Origin: Phoronis australis
Lineage: Eukaryota; Phoronida; Phoronidae
Direction: 5' to 3'
Length of the DNA stretch: 60,000 nt
NCBI GenBank assembly: GCA_002633005.1
Contig: NMRA01000056.1
Location: 197,165-257,164 of the forward strand
Every line of letters starts with the position of its first letter. Positions within the stretch are counted from its first letter, which is position 1. A program made the position numbers and the translations under genes. The notes beneath the pieces were generated by a model that was given only the letters and a program-made list of their open reading frames with translations, did no database searches and was not told where the DNA came from. Below, one piece after another: positions 12,869-25,411 of this stretch.

Positions 12869-13292
12869 AGGCCCTTTCATACACGTTAGTGATTTGGGAA
12901 ACATATGGTTAACTTCCATCCTTTATGGAAGTTAACAGTAACTATTGCAGCAAAATGGATTAAACAGCCATGTGTTGATGCGGTGTTGTGGAGTGAATGC
13001 TCAACTTTGGTATCTTGGAAGTTATCTCCAGGGGTCACTGCCATCATCAACAATTAAAGGGTAGTGAGTCATGGCTAATATTTTGCTCAAATAATCACCA
13101 ATCGAATTAGAAATTGTTTTATGTTGTCATATTAAAAATTTCTTAGCATACACGGGATCATAAAAACACCATTTCTCAATCTACCTTGAACATCACATTA
13201 ATCATTGCTACGTTGCGATTACTTCGATGATGACACTGTCAACTACCGTTTATTTTGATGCCGTTAACCGAAGCTGGTATGAACCGTAGAAG
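12869..13292 (+). mobile_element. Family B MITE, strongly diverged copy
   Basis: It starts AGGCCCTTTCATACACGTTAG after TAA, and retains GGATTAAACAG, AGTTATCTCCAGGGG and GGTATGAACCG in family B order. The right terminus has decayed. It is the most diverged of the nearly full-length copies. Confidence 0.75.
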
Positions 13293-13374
13293 TTGCAAAA
13301 GGATGTTTGTGAAGGTTAGAAACTCTACAGAAGGGTCCTGTTAAAGTTTTAGTGCAGAACTAGAAAATCACAGT

Positions 13375-13575
13375 ATTGCCATGTCTTGTAGTATTACTAA
13401 GGTCATGTAGGACCCTATGTCCAACTCTGAAACATCTCATCTTAGAAATGTCTGGTCCGATTCATATGAAATGTTCAGATGAAGAATTTCATGCACTGTT
13501 CTGTGATAAACACCTCAGGAATTGTTTTGAAAATTTACTCTTTTAAAAAAGGGGTTACTAAAATGGAAGTTGAAT
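13375..13575 (+). repeat. Family E interspersed repeat, copy 3 (fragment)
   Basis: Contains CATCTCATCTTAGAAATGTC, ATTCATATGAAATG and TTCAGATGAAGAATTTCATG, matching the 35-kb and 37-kb copies on the opposite strand. Confidence 0.6.
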
Positions 13576-13866
13576 AAAACAAAGAAGACCAGATGATACT
13601 TTAGACCATGTTTACCACTGACAAATTCACACCTGACTGCCTTAGCTAGTATCCAGTGGACTATGACATCAGCTGAAGATGGACAGTTTCTTTGTGGATA
13701 GCTGAAAAGTTAGTAAACGTTCCAGTTGCCCAAACTGGGCCAATGAGGGATTGCCAGTGCACAAAGAGTTTTTCATGGTATGTTACTGTTTTCTAACTGC
13801 TAAGGATGTTAAATTTTACCAAAAAGACATGGCCATGAGATACAAGCAATGGAACATTGGTAATAA

Positions 13867-13905
13867 AGGCAAACAGACTAAGTCTGCAAGCTGTCTGTTT
13901 GCCTA
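13867..13905. repeat. Short hairpin, 12-bp arms
   Basis: AGGCAAACAGAC and GTCTGTTTGCCT are perfectly complementary across a 15-nt loop. Confidence 0.8.
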
Positions 13906-14238
13906 ATGGGAATTATATATTTCTACTGGGTTAAATTTTGTGGTTTTGTAGTGATTTGACAGAATGCGTTGACAAGGCCCTACTTAACGTCAAAGATAAT
14001 GTGCTGAGTAAGTGACTATTTATATTGGTTTCCATACGACATGTAGCTCCCCCTTTCTGGAGACTTTACCTTGACTTGATCCAATTCAGGGAGAGTGGGA
14101 TGTTCTATTAGTTCAAATTGGTATCTCCAGTCGATTTTGTCAAGTTTTATCCACTGAAATATCTTGAAAAAGGAGAAGTTGCTGTCCATTTATTTTAAGA
14201 AAACCCTGAAAATGGTTTAATTTTGTCAGGTATGGTTT

Positions 14239-14286
14239 GAGGCTTGGCTTGAGGCTTGGCTTGAGGCTTGGCTTGAGGCTTGGCTT
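14239..14286. repeat. 12-bp minisatellite, 4 perfect units
   Basis: Four exact copies of GAGGCTTGGCTT, followed by a degenerate fifth start (GAAGCTTTCG). Confidence 0.95.
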
Positions 14287-14640
14287 GAAGCTTTCGTGGT
14301 ATCAGGCAATTGTCCTTATCATGAAGTCAGGAATTGCAACTGCTGCCACCTTTTGGTAGCTTATGGTAGCCTGGCTTTTATGTGAGCCTTGTGTGATATT
14401 CGTGACTAAACTTCAAAGTTGGTGTTTAGTTTTATTGTAGTCATGGTTGCTGAGTTTTTTTAGGAAAAGTAGCTTGTCATTCTAGCAAAGTTCTCAAATT
14501 CTTGTAATGCAAGTTTTCGATGAAATGAAGCCAAGTAATAAAGATTTTGCTTACTTAATGATTTTTTCACATTTTTTGCGAACAGTTTGCCATCATTAGG
14601 TGCTGTATTGTGTAATTGTTCATTTGGCAATAGGTGGCTG

Positions 14641-14965
14641 TAGATCTCGCTCAGGGTTCCTGCGAGGCCCTAGCCAGCCCACAGGTATCACGCAGTGGCA
14701 CACGCATTAGCATTGGTTGATGTAACCTCAGCAGTCATTGGTTACTTTTACAACACCGTGAAGAAATGGCGGACTGTGAATGATTTTTAGCATTGTCATG
14801 CAAGTGGTGTCGCACAACTATTTCGTTTCTGCAGTGATGTTTATTAGCCGTGTGCTTGAAGCACATACATGTACAATAAACACTCTGACCGAAAGTGATA
14901 CCTGCCAGTGCGTGCTGGCTACTGACCACCTAGTGGCACGCAGGAAACCAACGAGGCTCTAGATT
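14641..14965. mobile_element. Putative TIR element with imperfect ~28-60 bp inverted ends
   Basis: The left end (TAGATCTCGCTCAGGGTTCC...) and the reverse complement of the right end (TAGAGCCTCGTTGGTTTCC...) share TAGA, CTCG, TTCCTGCG and, further in, CAGCC, CAGGTATCAC and CAGTGGC elements in the same order. No clear target duplication. The short open frames inside on both strands are likely by-products of the inverted symmetry. Confidence 0.45.
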
Positions 14966-15330
14966 TGTTGGGTGCTGCTAAAAATGGATTCGAAAATCAC
15001 ACAGAAATAATGTCTGATTGGTATACTGTCTTGACTTAATTTACTATGGCAGATTTCTATTATTGTCAACATCTGAACTTTGTGTATGGTGCTATTTGCA
15101 GTTACCACAGCATTAGCCGCACTCATTCAGGAAGTCAATTAATGACCACATGCAATTGTCTTGAAAAGAGCTAGACCACAGTTACTTTGAATCCTTGTCT
15201 TCACATTCCGATTTTTCATTAAAGGCTTTTGTATCATTATCTTCACATTTCAATTTTTGTGTAAGAGTATGACTTCTGTACTCAAATAGCTTACCCATCT
15301 TCTCACTCCATTTAGAGGTGGATGACAGTC

Positions 15331-15780
15331 AAGGTACCTAAACTACACGGTCAACGGACTCATAAACACGGGCACGGACGCATGAACACGATTCACGGAC
15401 ATGCAAACACTGTCCACTGACTCACAAACACGGGAACGGACTCCCAAAACACGATCCACGCACCCAAATACACGGGACAGGGACTCATATTCACAAGGAA
15501 ACACGGTTAACGGACCACCAAACACGGGTCACGGACTCATCGGCTTCCTGGGTCAGCTGACATCTCCATTTTGTCCGTAAACCGTGTTTGGCGGTCCGTT
15601 AACCGTGTTTCCTCGGGAATATGAGTCTGTGTCCCGTGTATTTGGGTGCGTGGATCGTGTTTTGTGAGTCTGTTCCCATGTTTGTGAGTCAGTGGACGGT
15701 GTTTGCAGGTCCACAAGTCGTCGTTCATGCATCCGTGGGTCGTGTTTGTGAGTCCATTAACCTTGTAGTTTAGGTACCTT
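15331..15780. mobile_element. Family C palindromic foldback element, copy 1, with 7-bp target duplication
   Basis: The 450-bp element begins AAGGTACCTAAACTAC and ends with its inverse, GTAGTTTAGGTACCTT. The two arms (about 205 bp each) are near-complete reverse complements around a loop of about 35-40 nt containing TCCTGGGTCAGCTGACATC. The flanks are a perfect 7-bp duplication, GACAGTC (15324-15330 and 15781-15787). Arms are built from degenerate short units such as ACACGG, GGACTCA and CAAACACGGG, and are more GC-rich than the surroundings. Open frames on both strands are products of these units, not genes. The superfamily is unassigned. Confidence 0.9.
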
Positions 15781-16466
15781 GACAGTCCTTTGTGAAGATC
15801 TTATCACTGGAGGTGGAATACACATCCTGGAGGTGCTGAAGTCTCTCTATTCAGTAAACCTATTGGGAGCCTGTGTAGTTTATCAGCAGCCTGTTATATA
15901 ACCCTAAACAAATTAGAGTACTTTTGTTGACTTTGCTGATCACCAGTCAACTGATAGCACTGTCTGGATGTGAAGTGGGGAGTAAGCTGATAAAGAGGTG
16001 CTTATGAATAAGGTATTGATTATAATGAGGCATACATCAACTGAGTGAAGTTCACTGAACATGTTCAACACTTGACTGCTGAGGGGGGGGGACTCTCCTC
16101 ATAGGACTGGTTAGCAGGAATGTTCTGCCAATTGGGGGAGGGGGTTGCTCAGGTTACATTGATGGTTGCTGGGGTGGGTGAGAAAAAGACACTTGGAGTG
16201 GGCATCATCATAGAACATGAAGCGGTATTGTCATGGTAGATTATTTATTGTTTGGTGAGGCATCAGGTACCAGTTTTCTAGTTGTCCAGATATTACAGGG
16301 GATGGATCTTGTATAGGCCCTGGCATCCCTACCCATTATATAGAAGAGCCTGGTAGACCCCCAGCCTTGATTCTGCTTGTGCTTGATGTGGTGGTGCTCA
16401 ACTGACCATCAACAATGTATAGGAAAGAGGGAATTGTTGATATGTTGATGAGGACTAATGGAATCT
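15781..16466. other. Non-coding stretch, nothing recognised
   Basis: Contains G-runs near 16083 and 16135 and short GT- and AT-rich tracts only. Confidence 0.5.
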
Positions 16467-16751
16467 CATGGTTCAGTGCACAGGACTTCATGGTTCAGTG
16501 CATAAGACTTCATGGTTCAGTGCACAGGACTTCATGGTTCGGTGCATAAGACTTCATGGTTCAGTGCACAGGACTTCATGGTTCAGTGCACAGGACTTCA
16601 TGGTTCAGTGCACAGGACTTCATGGTTCTGTGCACAGGATTTCATGGTTCAGTGTACAGGGTTTGGTGGCTCAGTGCACAGGGTTTGATGGTTCAGTTTT
16701 AAGATTTTATGGTTCAGTGCACAGGATATCATGGTTTAATATTCAGGATCT
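16467..16751. repeat. 22-bp minisatellite, ~13 units
   Basis: The unit is CATGGTTCAGTGCACAGGAC plus TT. The first nine units are almost identical, with alternating CACAGG and CATAAG variants, and units decay toward the 3' end. Because 22 is not a multiple of 3, three units make a 22-residue repeat. One frame stays open for 105 codons as a consequence, which is not evidence of a gene. Confidence 0.97.
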
Positions 16752-17335
16752 CAACCTTTATTTCCTCTACCTCAATCCTCAATAGCTCCACAGAGTTTGG
16801 TTTGCGATACATTATTGTCATGTGTTCTAGCCAACTTCGCATTTTGAAAGTGATCAACGCGTTCGCAATTAGTTTGTGAAAGCTCCTTGCCATTTAGTTC
16901 TTAAACATTTGTGAACTACAGCTTATGCATACCTGTATTGTATTACAGTATTGCTAGTAAACTCTCTATCTTTTTACCTATCTATTTATAATTACAATTA
17001 CCCTGCACACATAGTAACAAAATGTCAAAAGACATTTGCCTGTTTTTTATGAATTGTTTCATTAAATAATGCTTTTGTTCTAATACAGTTAGTCTCCAGT
17101 TCAGAGACGACTGTGATTGAATTGACATCAGTCATTAACCCACTAATCTTCCAGGGATTAATCTGGCACACATTCAATAGATGCGAGAACCTCGCAAAAT
17201 ACTAGATTGCATGAGACTTTGTGAGAGATCACCTCAAAGCCATCACAAGATTCTGTGGAACTCTAGTCAGGATTTCGGAGTAGACTCACAGCGCACTTTT
17301 TGGAAACTTTCGTATTTGCCTATAATGCATTCTAT
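16752..17335. other. Non-coding stretch, nothing recognised
   Basis: No repeat or exon identified. Confidence 0.5.
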
Positions 17336-20036
17336 AGGCCCTTTCATACTACCGTAATCGTTCGGGTTAACGCCCATGCTCAGTTAACCGCCCACCCCCT
17401 ACTTTAGGTGGATTTTCGATTTAACCGCCCACTGCTCAGTTAAGCGCCCCCCTACGATTTTTGAAGATTTCCAGTTAAGCGCCCACCTCTCGGTTAAGCG
17501 CCCATCCCGGACTTTTAAAGAATGAAGATTTAGCGCCCAGTGCTAAGGAAACAGTGATTCCCCGACTTTTACAAAAAGATCGATGATCACAATGAGCGTA
17601 ACAACGCCGGGCCTTCAAGACGGTGGTTTAGCAATGTGAATTACAATACAAGTAAGGAGTTATTGTCTTGGGCCATGGACTCACTTCAAAATATAATACT
17701 TTAACGTTTTTGTCACTTTATTTTCTTCCCATGTTTACAAAGCTTAAGAACGCCGCCGGCGTCAAAACCTCCGCTTTCAGCGACTTTGTCTGCCGCACTG
17801 AGTTTCGGTCTGCAGTGCACTAGATAAAATATATATTCGAAAAAATCAGGCCAGACAAATGTGACAATGGTTTTGCCAACCCTCCAAATTCTCTTAAGGT
17901 GGGAAGCTCTCGTATTTTGAAGAAATCTCACAACTCACGGAAAGATTTCAAATTCTCATTTTGATGAATGTAACTGCCGGGTTGTAGAGGACGTGTGGCG
18001 ACCGAAGGGACAGTACAAGTGCCTTACTGGGTTACCGATTTCGTTGCTGCCTATCGATTTCTGAATTCAAAGGTTGGCAATAATGTTTGTTTGTGTATGA
18101 TCTTGAAGTAATAAAAAACAGCTAGTCAAATTTTGTTTTTTGCTTATTGCATCTCAGTCAAACTGGCGTTACCAGATTTAACTATTGTCGCTGGCTGTTC
18201 TTTATTTTTTCTTGCGTCAGCCCCCACGTATAAGCGTGACTGTGAAATATCGTTTCCACATCCCCTTTTTGCCATCCAGAATAATTTTGTTTATACATTG
18301 GCCAGTTTCTTACCATTCGAGTCTGAAATATCTACGACGTAGACTGACTGAAAATTGGCGATAGTGGGTAGGAGATGCACACAGCTAGCTACGGGCATGG
18401 GCTTAGGGAGCATCGAGCGGGAAATATCGGAATAGACTTGACATCGCAGTTTTGGGGAACATTGGCAACGGAGGAATATCGTAAAGAACTGGGTCTTTCG
18501 TAACAACAGCTTAAAAGTACATAGTCACGCCCGTTTTTGTTACTTAGGGCTATTCTCTTTTGATGTGTGACTTTGTAGTCATTTTGGTGCACGTGCGCAA
18601 GTTCCCACACTTTGCAGTGCATGTTACCTTGACACCAACATGTGATTGACAGGTGCTCACTCGTAGGCCCTACGTGCGTGCTGATTCCCGCCGCTATCTT
18701 TGGCCATAAAAAACGAGATGCATATTGGAAGAGGCCGTTTTATTACTTGACGGCATTTCCAAGTCACGACTGTCAGCCGACTGAGACATTGCTTGCTAAC
18801 AGCGAGACCGAACAGTGCCGCAGTGCGATAGGCCTATTGCAAGTGATATAAATAGGATAATCTGGACATCTTGCATGAAAAATAAATGTTTTTCCACCAC
18901 GAAGTTTGGTAAGGCGATTGTTTAAGAATGAATTGAAACATCGCTGTTTTGTGGCGTTTTATCACATATTTATGTCGTGGCTCGAAATTTTATTCTTGAT
19001 TGACGAGTAGCTCACGGCCGCTTAACACCGATTCTTGTCTTAGGCCTAATTCTTTGCCGAGCATGTTTGGCGCAACGGCAAGTGAGCAATGCCGGGCGGT
19101 CGAGATAAAACAGCTAGCCGCAGAACCATACGCTGAAAATGTCATTGAGTCACAGAGTGTCGACTATAAACATCCTAAACACAAAAAACATCTGAATTAA
19201 GTTTTTCAAACTTTTATTACAACTCATTTTAAAACTGCTCTCAGACTATGAACTTGGCAGCTCAGTACGAGACTGCAACCATAAATTTGATGTCTGCTGT
19301 GACCTCTGCAACACGTGAAGCTTGCACGCGCGCACTTTAACAAGGTCACATCTTAAAATAGTTGCAATCCAAGTAGAGGCTGCGTGGTCACTGGTCGTCT
19401 GCGCTCTAGAGGGCAAAGTAACAAGACCACAGGACGCCACGGGGCTATTGCTCAGTAATTCTGTAAATTTAACAGTGAATAACTAATCTGAGGGCAAGAG
19501 AATCTTCGTTGGGATCATCCGCTGTTATAACATTTTTCTCGTCATGTGGCGACGTGACGATAACGCTCTTTGAAAAGTACTACGCGTTCTGAGTACGAGG
19601 TAAGATTAACCGCCCAGGGCAGTTGCCTGTCGTAATAAGCGCCCATGTTCGGTTAACCGCCCACCCTGGATTTCTTGAAATTTCACGTTTAAGCGCCCAT
19701 GTCTGTTTAATTGCCCACCCCCGATTTTTTGGGTTTGCCAATTTAGCCACCCAGGGCGTTAACCCGAACGATTACGGTAAGTTAACTCCGCTACGAGAGG
19801 AGTATCAATGTAAACTTGCAAAATTATTTGAACTGTTTGTACTAGCTTCGGTAGTTAACGAACATCGAAGTAAAGGGTAGGTGATGTCATCAATGTTGAT
19901 GATGTAATCATGACAGTGGAGGCACCTTCCCATAACTTCGATGAGACCAAAGTTGACTGTTCATACCACGCCACATTGTCGACGTACTGCCGTTACGTCC
20001 ACCCGTTGATGCATCAACGTTAGTATTAAAAGGACT
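17336..20036. mobile_element. Family B MITE interrupted by a 2.4-kb transposon
   Basis: The left end AGGCCCTTTCATAC (17336-17349) and the remainder (from AGTTAACTCCGC at 19780 to AGGACT at 20036) join into a short family B copy of about 273 bp once the 17352-19777 insertion and one TA are removed. The rejoined sequence follows the order of the 45-kb and 55-kb copies, including GGTAGTTAACGAACATCGAAG. Outer flanks (TAT and TAA) are a decayed 3-bp duplication. Confidence 0.8.
17352..19777. mobile_element. 2426-bp nested DNA transposon, 24-bp perfect TIRs, TA target duplication
   Basis: The ends are perfect 24-bp inverted repeats beginning CCGTAATCGTTCGGGTTAAC (17352-17375 and 19754-19777), flanked by TA on both sides (17350-17351, 19778-19779). 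Inside each end, several copies of TTAAGCGCCCA or TTAACCGCCCA occur, mostly in the same orientation, so the subterminal repeats are direct while the ends are inverted. The interior is richer in G+C and CpG than the flanks. No open frame exceeds ~85 codons, so no intact transposase is present. A TA duplication fits Tc1/mariner-like or other TA-inserting elements. The family is not recognised. Confidence 0.88.
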
Positions 20037-22729
20037 TAAGAATTCATTATAGACACGCGTGCACGCACACACACTCACTTAAAAATTAGCTTACTTAAAA
20101 ATTGTGCTTTTCCTTGCACTGACATTGGTTGCATGTTTTTTCGTTCAAAGCACAGCAAATAAGGAAAACTAACCTTTGGATTTCTTAAAAAAGTTCAAAA
20201 AGCGATGCATGCTTTATTTCATACCAGCGCAACTTTGACATGATGTCCAGCAGCCAAGGTGTTGACAGTCCCAGACGTTATTTCCCACCCAAAAGTATAA
20301 CACTCGAAAACTGAGTCGAGAATTAGTGAATTATTTAGTAAATGAAATATTCTACTGCATTTAAACCCTTGATAGCCACTTGTTTGTCATTTTAATGAAC
20401 ATGTAACCGCAAAGTTTGACTGGATGCAGTTTCTTATACTCATCATATTCTGAGATTGCGAAGGATGTCACCCTAACATCACAGGATAAGGTGGTATTCC
20501 CTCTCTGAAAAACATAGCTGCCACTATTTCCAAATCACTACTGTCACGTTTATGGTAAAAATAGACAGTGACAATCTCCAATCAAAATTTCTGATTATTT
20601 ATCTAACCAAAGTAACGAATTATAGGTTTCCATGAAATTCACCAACTAGAAAATTAATGTTAAACCTCTTTTTGGCTATCATTTTCCCTGATGTTTGCTT
20701 AGAACAGGCAGTCTTTTTCTCTCATCATTTTTAAAAATGGCCTGCACAATGACTGCCACTAGATGAGTACCTGGCGTATGGTGTCTACTGAATGCATGCC
20801 TGGTGGATGTCTCTGAGATGTGGGTTAACGACTATTGACAATTTAATCATTGTGAAGTCTGTGAACTGAAGACTTAATTGCCACGGGCAACATGTGCTGG
20901 TGTTTTCAAATTCACAATTTTAGGGTTGGCTAACCCCAATAAATTCTAAAGTGTTTTGTCCAGTCGCTGTATGTTTCCATGTTCTTGTTGGTAGTGGAAA
21001 TAGATTCCTAGTGACCATGAGGAATATTATGAACACAATTTTATGGGAGGTTATGGTCTAAATCAATTTTTGTTTTTTAAGCCAACTAAGCAAGGCAAAA
21101 TGCAGCTTTATTGATGAATGTTTTTTTCTAAGTGACGTGAATATCTTTGTTTTTGTGGTGTTTTTATTGTTTATGAATTCTGATATAAACTGAATCACCA
21201 GCTGTACATGAAATCGTAAATACTACAAACACCATAGACAGAAAAGCAAGCATAAAAGTACATGTACAGAATTTCATGATTAGAAACGGTTACAATTTTC
21301 TTGTAGAGTAATTTGGGGGTGTACATTCAACTATAGAAGTGAAGTCATCAAGAAATCCATTTGCACACTGCTCACTCACTAATGGTGTTTAAAACACCAC
21401 CTATGCCTGATGTCACCTACAATTGATTTCTGTTCATTACACTGTGAGAGTATTGACCACTTTTTATAGAAATGAGTCTCTAGACTGCATTGTAAAGGTG
21501 AATCGACCTGAAGAGGGTTTGTGTGTAGGAGCATGTGTGTATCCTACCATCCATGAGCTATCAAGTGCTGATTGTCATATCACAATTAGCCATAGGGGTC
21601 ACTAAAACCTGTGGCGATCAGCTGGTTTCAGCCATATGGTATGGCTTCATGGATAGGATAGAGTATATGCAATACCTGTTTGGACAAGGTTTTAAACAGC
21701 TGGCTTTGACTTGACTGGTAGCTTATATGTTAAGTGCTACAGCAACTGAATCTAAATGAGGGCTCCAGAGCTAGGATGATGTCTAGAATCTTCTTCTAAA
21801 TGCCTGGACTACAGAAATTGATATCTGAGCCGTCGAGAGGAAATTCATCGTGTTTTTGTTTTGTGTGGCGGGCATTAACATCTTTCTTGGTAATTACGAA
21901 CAATTGTGCGAAGTCTTAATTGGTGTCTGGAGGAGTGTGTTGGTGTATAGAATGGGCAAGCCCAGTGTTGTGCAAACTCAGTCTCGGTATATTAAACCTA
22001 GTGTCCGACCGTTGCAGGTTCTCTTGAGCTGAGATTAAATACCTTGGCTTCCCAAAATCACCTTTTAGTCGTGAAATACTGTTCAGTTGCTCATCAATGT
22101 AGACATGAACATGAGACATGAACACGGATTGGCTCTTAGCGGAGTCTCACATTTCATTTATTAGGTATTCTTACTAATATGATATATGCCAATCTGTGGT
22201 GCTATCGTCATGGTAAACTGTTCTGTTCCTGTTGTGCGCTTTTACCCGGCGTCTCGGGTGAAGTCAGCGATGCCCTTCTGTTCAGCGTGGACTTATATTG
22301 ACCGATGCTTGCAGCAAGCACTTTTCCTGTGATGTATCAAGATTTTGTGTCATGTGAGAAATTATTACTTCTGTAGAGTTTGTATTGCATTGTTTCATGG
22401 TATTTTTGGTGTGTCCAACTGATGAAGGCAGCAGTATCTAGTGATGCAGAACGTCTACCTCTGTTGACAAATGTGAGTGTGGGTTCATTTGAGCAGTACA
22501 TGGCTCAAAATCGTTGGCTTAAGTTGATTAATTAGTGAACTCAGGTGCCATTCATTGTATCATCGTATCGAAGATTAGAGAAACTGCTGGAATAATTACT
22601 TACATATTTAAGAAGATGCACACTATAGGATAAAACCAGAGAACACGAGGAATTGGCAATAGTAGACATTTTCTTAAAATGTACACAGAGGTAACCTTTC
22701 GAAGCGTTTAATGGTGTTAGTTTGGATTC
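20037..22729. other. Non-coding stretch upstream of a candidate first exon
   Basis: No repeat family member or supported exon is visible in about 2.7 kb. It would hold the promoter and 5' UTR of the exon at 22730, but I see no convincing TATA box. Confidence 0.5.
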
Positions 22730-22869
22730 ATGATGTCGCTGAAAAGATTCAAAAGATGGCTCTCTCAACGCTCGCAAGATGGGGAGGAAAACTCATCACA
22801 AAAAGATATGTTGCCGTCTATTCGGCTGACTGCATCAGCCTGCATTCCATGTCCGCCAAGTCGGCATCG
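22730..22869 (+). CDS. Candidate alternative first coding exon 1a of a large + strand gene (5' partial CDS)
   Basis: The open frame starts at ATGATG, 9 bases after an in-frame TAG (22718-22720). It runs 46 full codons plus two bases to a consensus donor CG|GTAAGTC at 22870. The predicted N-terminus is basic at first (MMSLKRFKRWLSQRS), then acidic/serine-rich, then LPSIRLTAS and a cysteine- and proline-containing end. No domain is recognised. Two similar exons follow at 32748 and 47771 on the same strand, and all three leave two bases of a split codon, as alternative first exons joined to one shared acceptor must. The shared exon is not in the window. The annotated end is the donor, not a stop. 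Function is unknown. It could still be a chance ATG-to-donor open frame; the donor and shared phase argue against that. Confidence 0.6.
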
Positions 22870-22875
22870 GTAAGT

Positions 22876-24704
22876 CACTGAATTTTGACTTTGACGCAGC
22901 AGTTAAGCGTTCAGTCTGGCCACGTGCGGACTGTCTCGAGATGGAGCAAGTCACTGGCAATGAAGAACTAGTCATTTAAATTAAACATTGGTTCTTTTAG
23001 GTCGGGCAGCGTATATTGGGGTAACTATTCCATTATTGGGAGTGGGGGCGATACGGTGGCACCGACAGCCAGCATCAGGTCGTTTTGCAGTGAAATGTCA
23101 ATACAAATACTTAAACAATGTCTTTGCAGGTACAGAAAGCAAAATCGTAGATTACAGATGACATTGGTTTTGTGTTTGATACTATTTGTATCTCATTGCC
23201 ATGAATATTGTACAGTCCAATTGCGCTGATTCAACCAGCACATATATGTTCACATTAGAAGCTACCCTGCAGACTGGCTAGTGGTTTTGTCAGTCTTTGT
23301 CAATTTTGAACGCAGTAGGTTCTGAACAGTGAAATTTCATTTTGGTTATCGGAATTTCTCATTGAAAATAGATTGAAGGAAACTTTCACTTGGCCATGCT
23401 CCTCTACACTTCCTAAGTGTACAGCTGTCGTCACGACTACCACAGAGTGAAATTCTGAAGGTGCCTTGCAATGAGAAGTTTAAGTAATTTTTCTTCTTAA
23501 ATTGAAGAAGCCTTAACCATGTGTGATTTTCTGTTCATAAAAAGTAGAGAACGAGACAAAAGTCCACTGAAAAGGCAGAAACTACCAAAATTCGGCAAAT
23601 ACACTATTTATAGCTCTGCACCGTGACGCGTATCCCCTTAGTTAAGGGTCCACATTCTCAAAAATTTGAGCCCCCCCGTTTTTTTAGGCTGGGTGCACGC
23701 ATGCAATACAATAATTTATTCATAGCATGTTATGAAGTGGGGATGTCATTTTCAGTCATAGCGACGGATCTGCAATTGTTCGATGTAGGTTCACTCGTTT
23801 CTATTTTGGATCCCCTCCTGGCCTACGGAAAAAAGATGATAAAAAACACCTGTAGCATACTTTCTCACCATTTGTCATTTGGAAATTGTGGTCACATCCC
23901 CGTTGCGTAAATATGCCAATATTTTTCGTCATAAAATGCCGACGTAAAAATTATTTTTGCTAATCCACTGTAATTTACTGAGAGGATGGGTTTAACTACT
24001 GGACCCCCTAGTTTTGACAGAGTTTGCAAACCCGTGCATAATTGTGAGGCTGAATAAGCCACCCTTATCTTCTTTGAAAAATAATTAAAAATCTCACGCA
24101 ATTCTCCTTATCAGGGCCAAAAAATCCTCTGAAATTATTGAAAATTACTCTCAGGGAACCTTAAATTTTACTTTTGTCTACTGTAGGCATTGTCGACCAG
24201 GGTGTGGAGACCGGGAATTTCACATCAACCAAAAAATCATAACGTAGGCACCTTTCCCCTGAGATGAGCGAGGGCCTCGTCTGATAAACTCACAATTTTA
24301 TTTGACTACAAAAAATCAAATTCTGTCATGTGTAGAGTAGATTTAGACCAGGTTGTTGCATTAATTGGTCGATTGTGTGATTTTCTTGTTAGACTGAGTG
24401 AGCCTAGCACGGAATTTCCAATCTAGAAGTTGTAACAGTAGAGCCAGTAGAGCCAGCTACGACAAGTTAATTTATGTGACATCCTGGGCTTAAGGAAGGC
24501 ACTTTTGAAATAACAGTTGGTCTTGTCAATTCATTGAGTAAATATTGATCTTCATGTTAAATGTCAAATAGGTACTTTAGGAAGAGCAGGAGTTATAGAC
24601 TTTGGAGAGCAGTGACTTTATGTTTGCAGAAGTTCATAATAGGTGGCTCAGCACACACCAGGTGGCGATTATGTGAACTTGAAGGGTCATTGTTTATGTT
24701 ATTT
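22876..24704. other. Intron or intergenic stretch, nothing recognised
   Basis: Contains scattered open frames below 100 codons and no repeat family assigned here. Confidence 0.5.
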
Positions 24705-24870
24705 GAAGCAGTGGTAGATTTGGGGGGAGGGGGCAAGGGGGCCATGGGCCGCCTAAAATTCTTCCAGATTCCATTTGGCAGTTCGGGGGTGTGAATGCCT
24801 GTCGGGCAAAATCCTGGCTAATACTCTGCCTTGGCCCCCTCAACTCAAAATCATGGAGTCTCTGATAGCG
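24705..24870. repeat. G-rich fragment, possibly a decayed hAT-type MITE
   Basis: GTGGTAGATTTGGGGGGAGG at the left and CAAAATCATGGAGTC at the right resemble, at a distance, the ends of the 38296 element (AGATCCAGAGGGG and AAATCCTAGATCC). The resemblance is weak. Confidence 0.3.
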
Positions 24871-25411
24871 ATATACTGTCACCACTACCAGGGGCATGAA
24901 GATACTCATCCCAATTGTGTGGGGGGAAGAGGGTGCTGTCGCCAATAAGGATTTTAAAATAAATATACCCTTGGAAGTTACCTCTCTGACATTGATCTGG
25001 GCCATGATTAGAATTTTGATGTGTTCGTGGTAATTTTGGTTCATTCTGTCTAGAGGATTTCTCATGAACAACTATCTGTACTATGTTATTATTGCTTTGT
25101 GACATACCCATTTCGGTCGTTATGAAAATTTGACCTTGCCAATTCTTTTTGTTGAAATTTTTTGACATTTTGCCTAGTAAGATGTATCTTGTTCGAACCG
25201 CTTTTGGCTTAGATGGCTTTTGGTGTTGGGTGTATAAGCAGAATTAAGGTACTAACTAGTGGAGGCCTGTTGTATAATGCTAGGTATTGGCACTGAGTGG
25301 CTACATAATGAAATTACCTGCTTCACCTGTATTGCATGATTATATCTTGGGAAATCTTCCCTGATCTTGACAAGAAACTAGCCTTATGGAACGGAACAGA
25401 GCCCTTGGGTG

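Noticed and set aside
15343-15728. Two minus-strand open frames, and a similar plus-strand frame at 57993-58211
   Set aside because: They lie in the arms of the family C palindromes and mirror each other. They come from short nucleotide units, not from a protein.
16467-16751. CRISPR-like regular repeats
   Set aside because: Units are contiguous with no spacers and the DNA is eukaryotic in character.
16468-16785. 105-codon open frame of repeating peptide
   Set aside because: It arises from the 22-bp minisatellite, whose translation repeats every 22 residues. There is no exon context.
17352-19777. Transposase gene inside the nested element
   Set aside because: No frame longer than about 85 codons, on either strand, and no recognisable catalytic motif.
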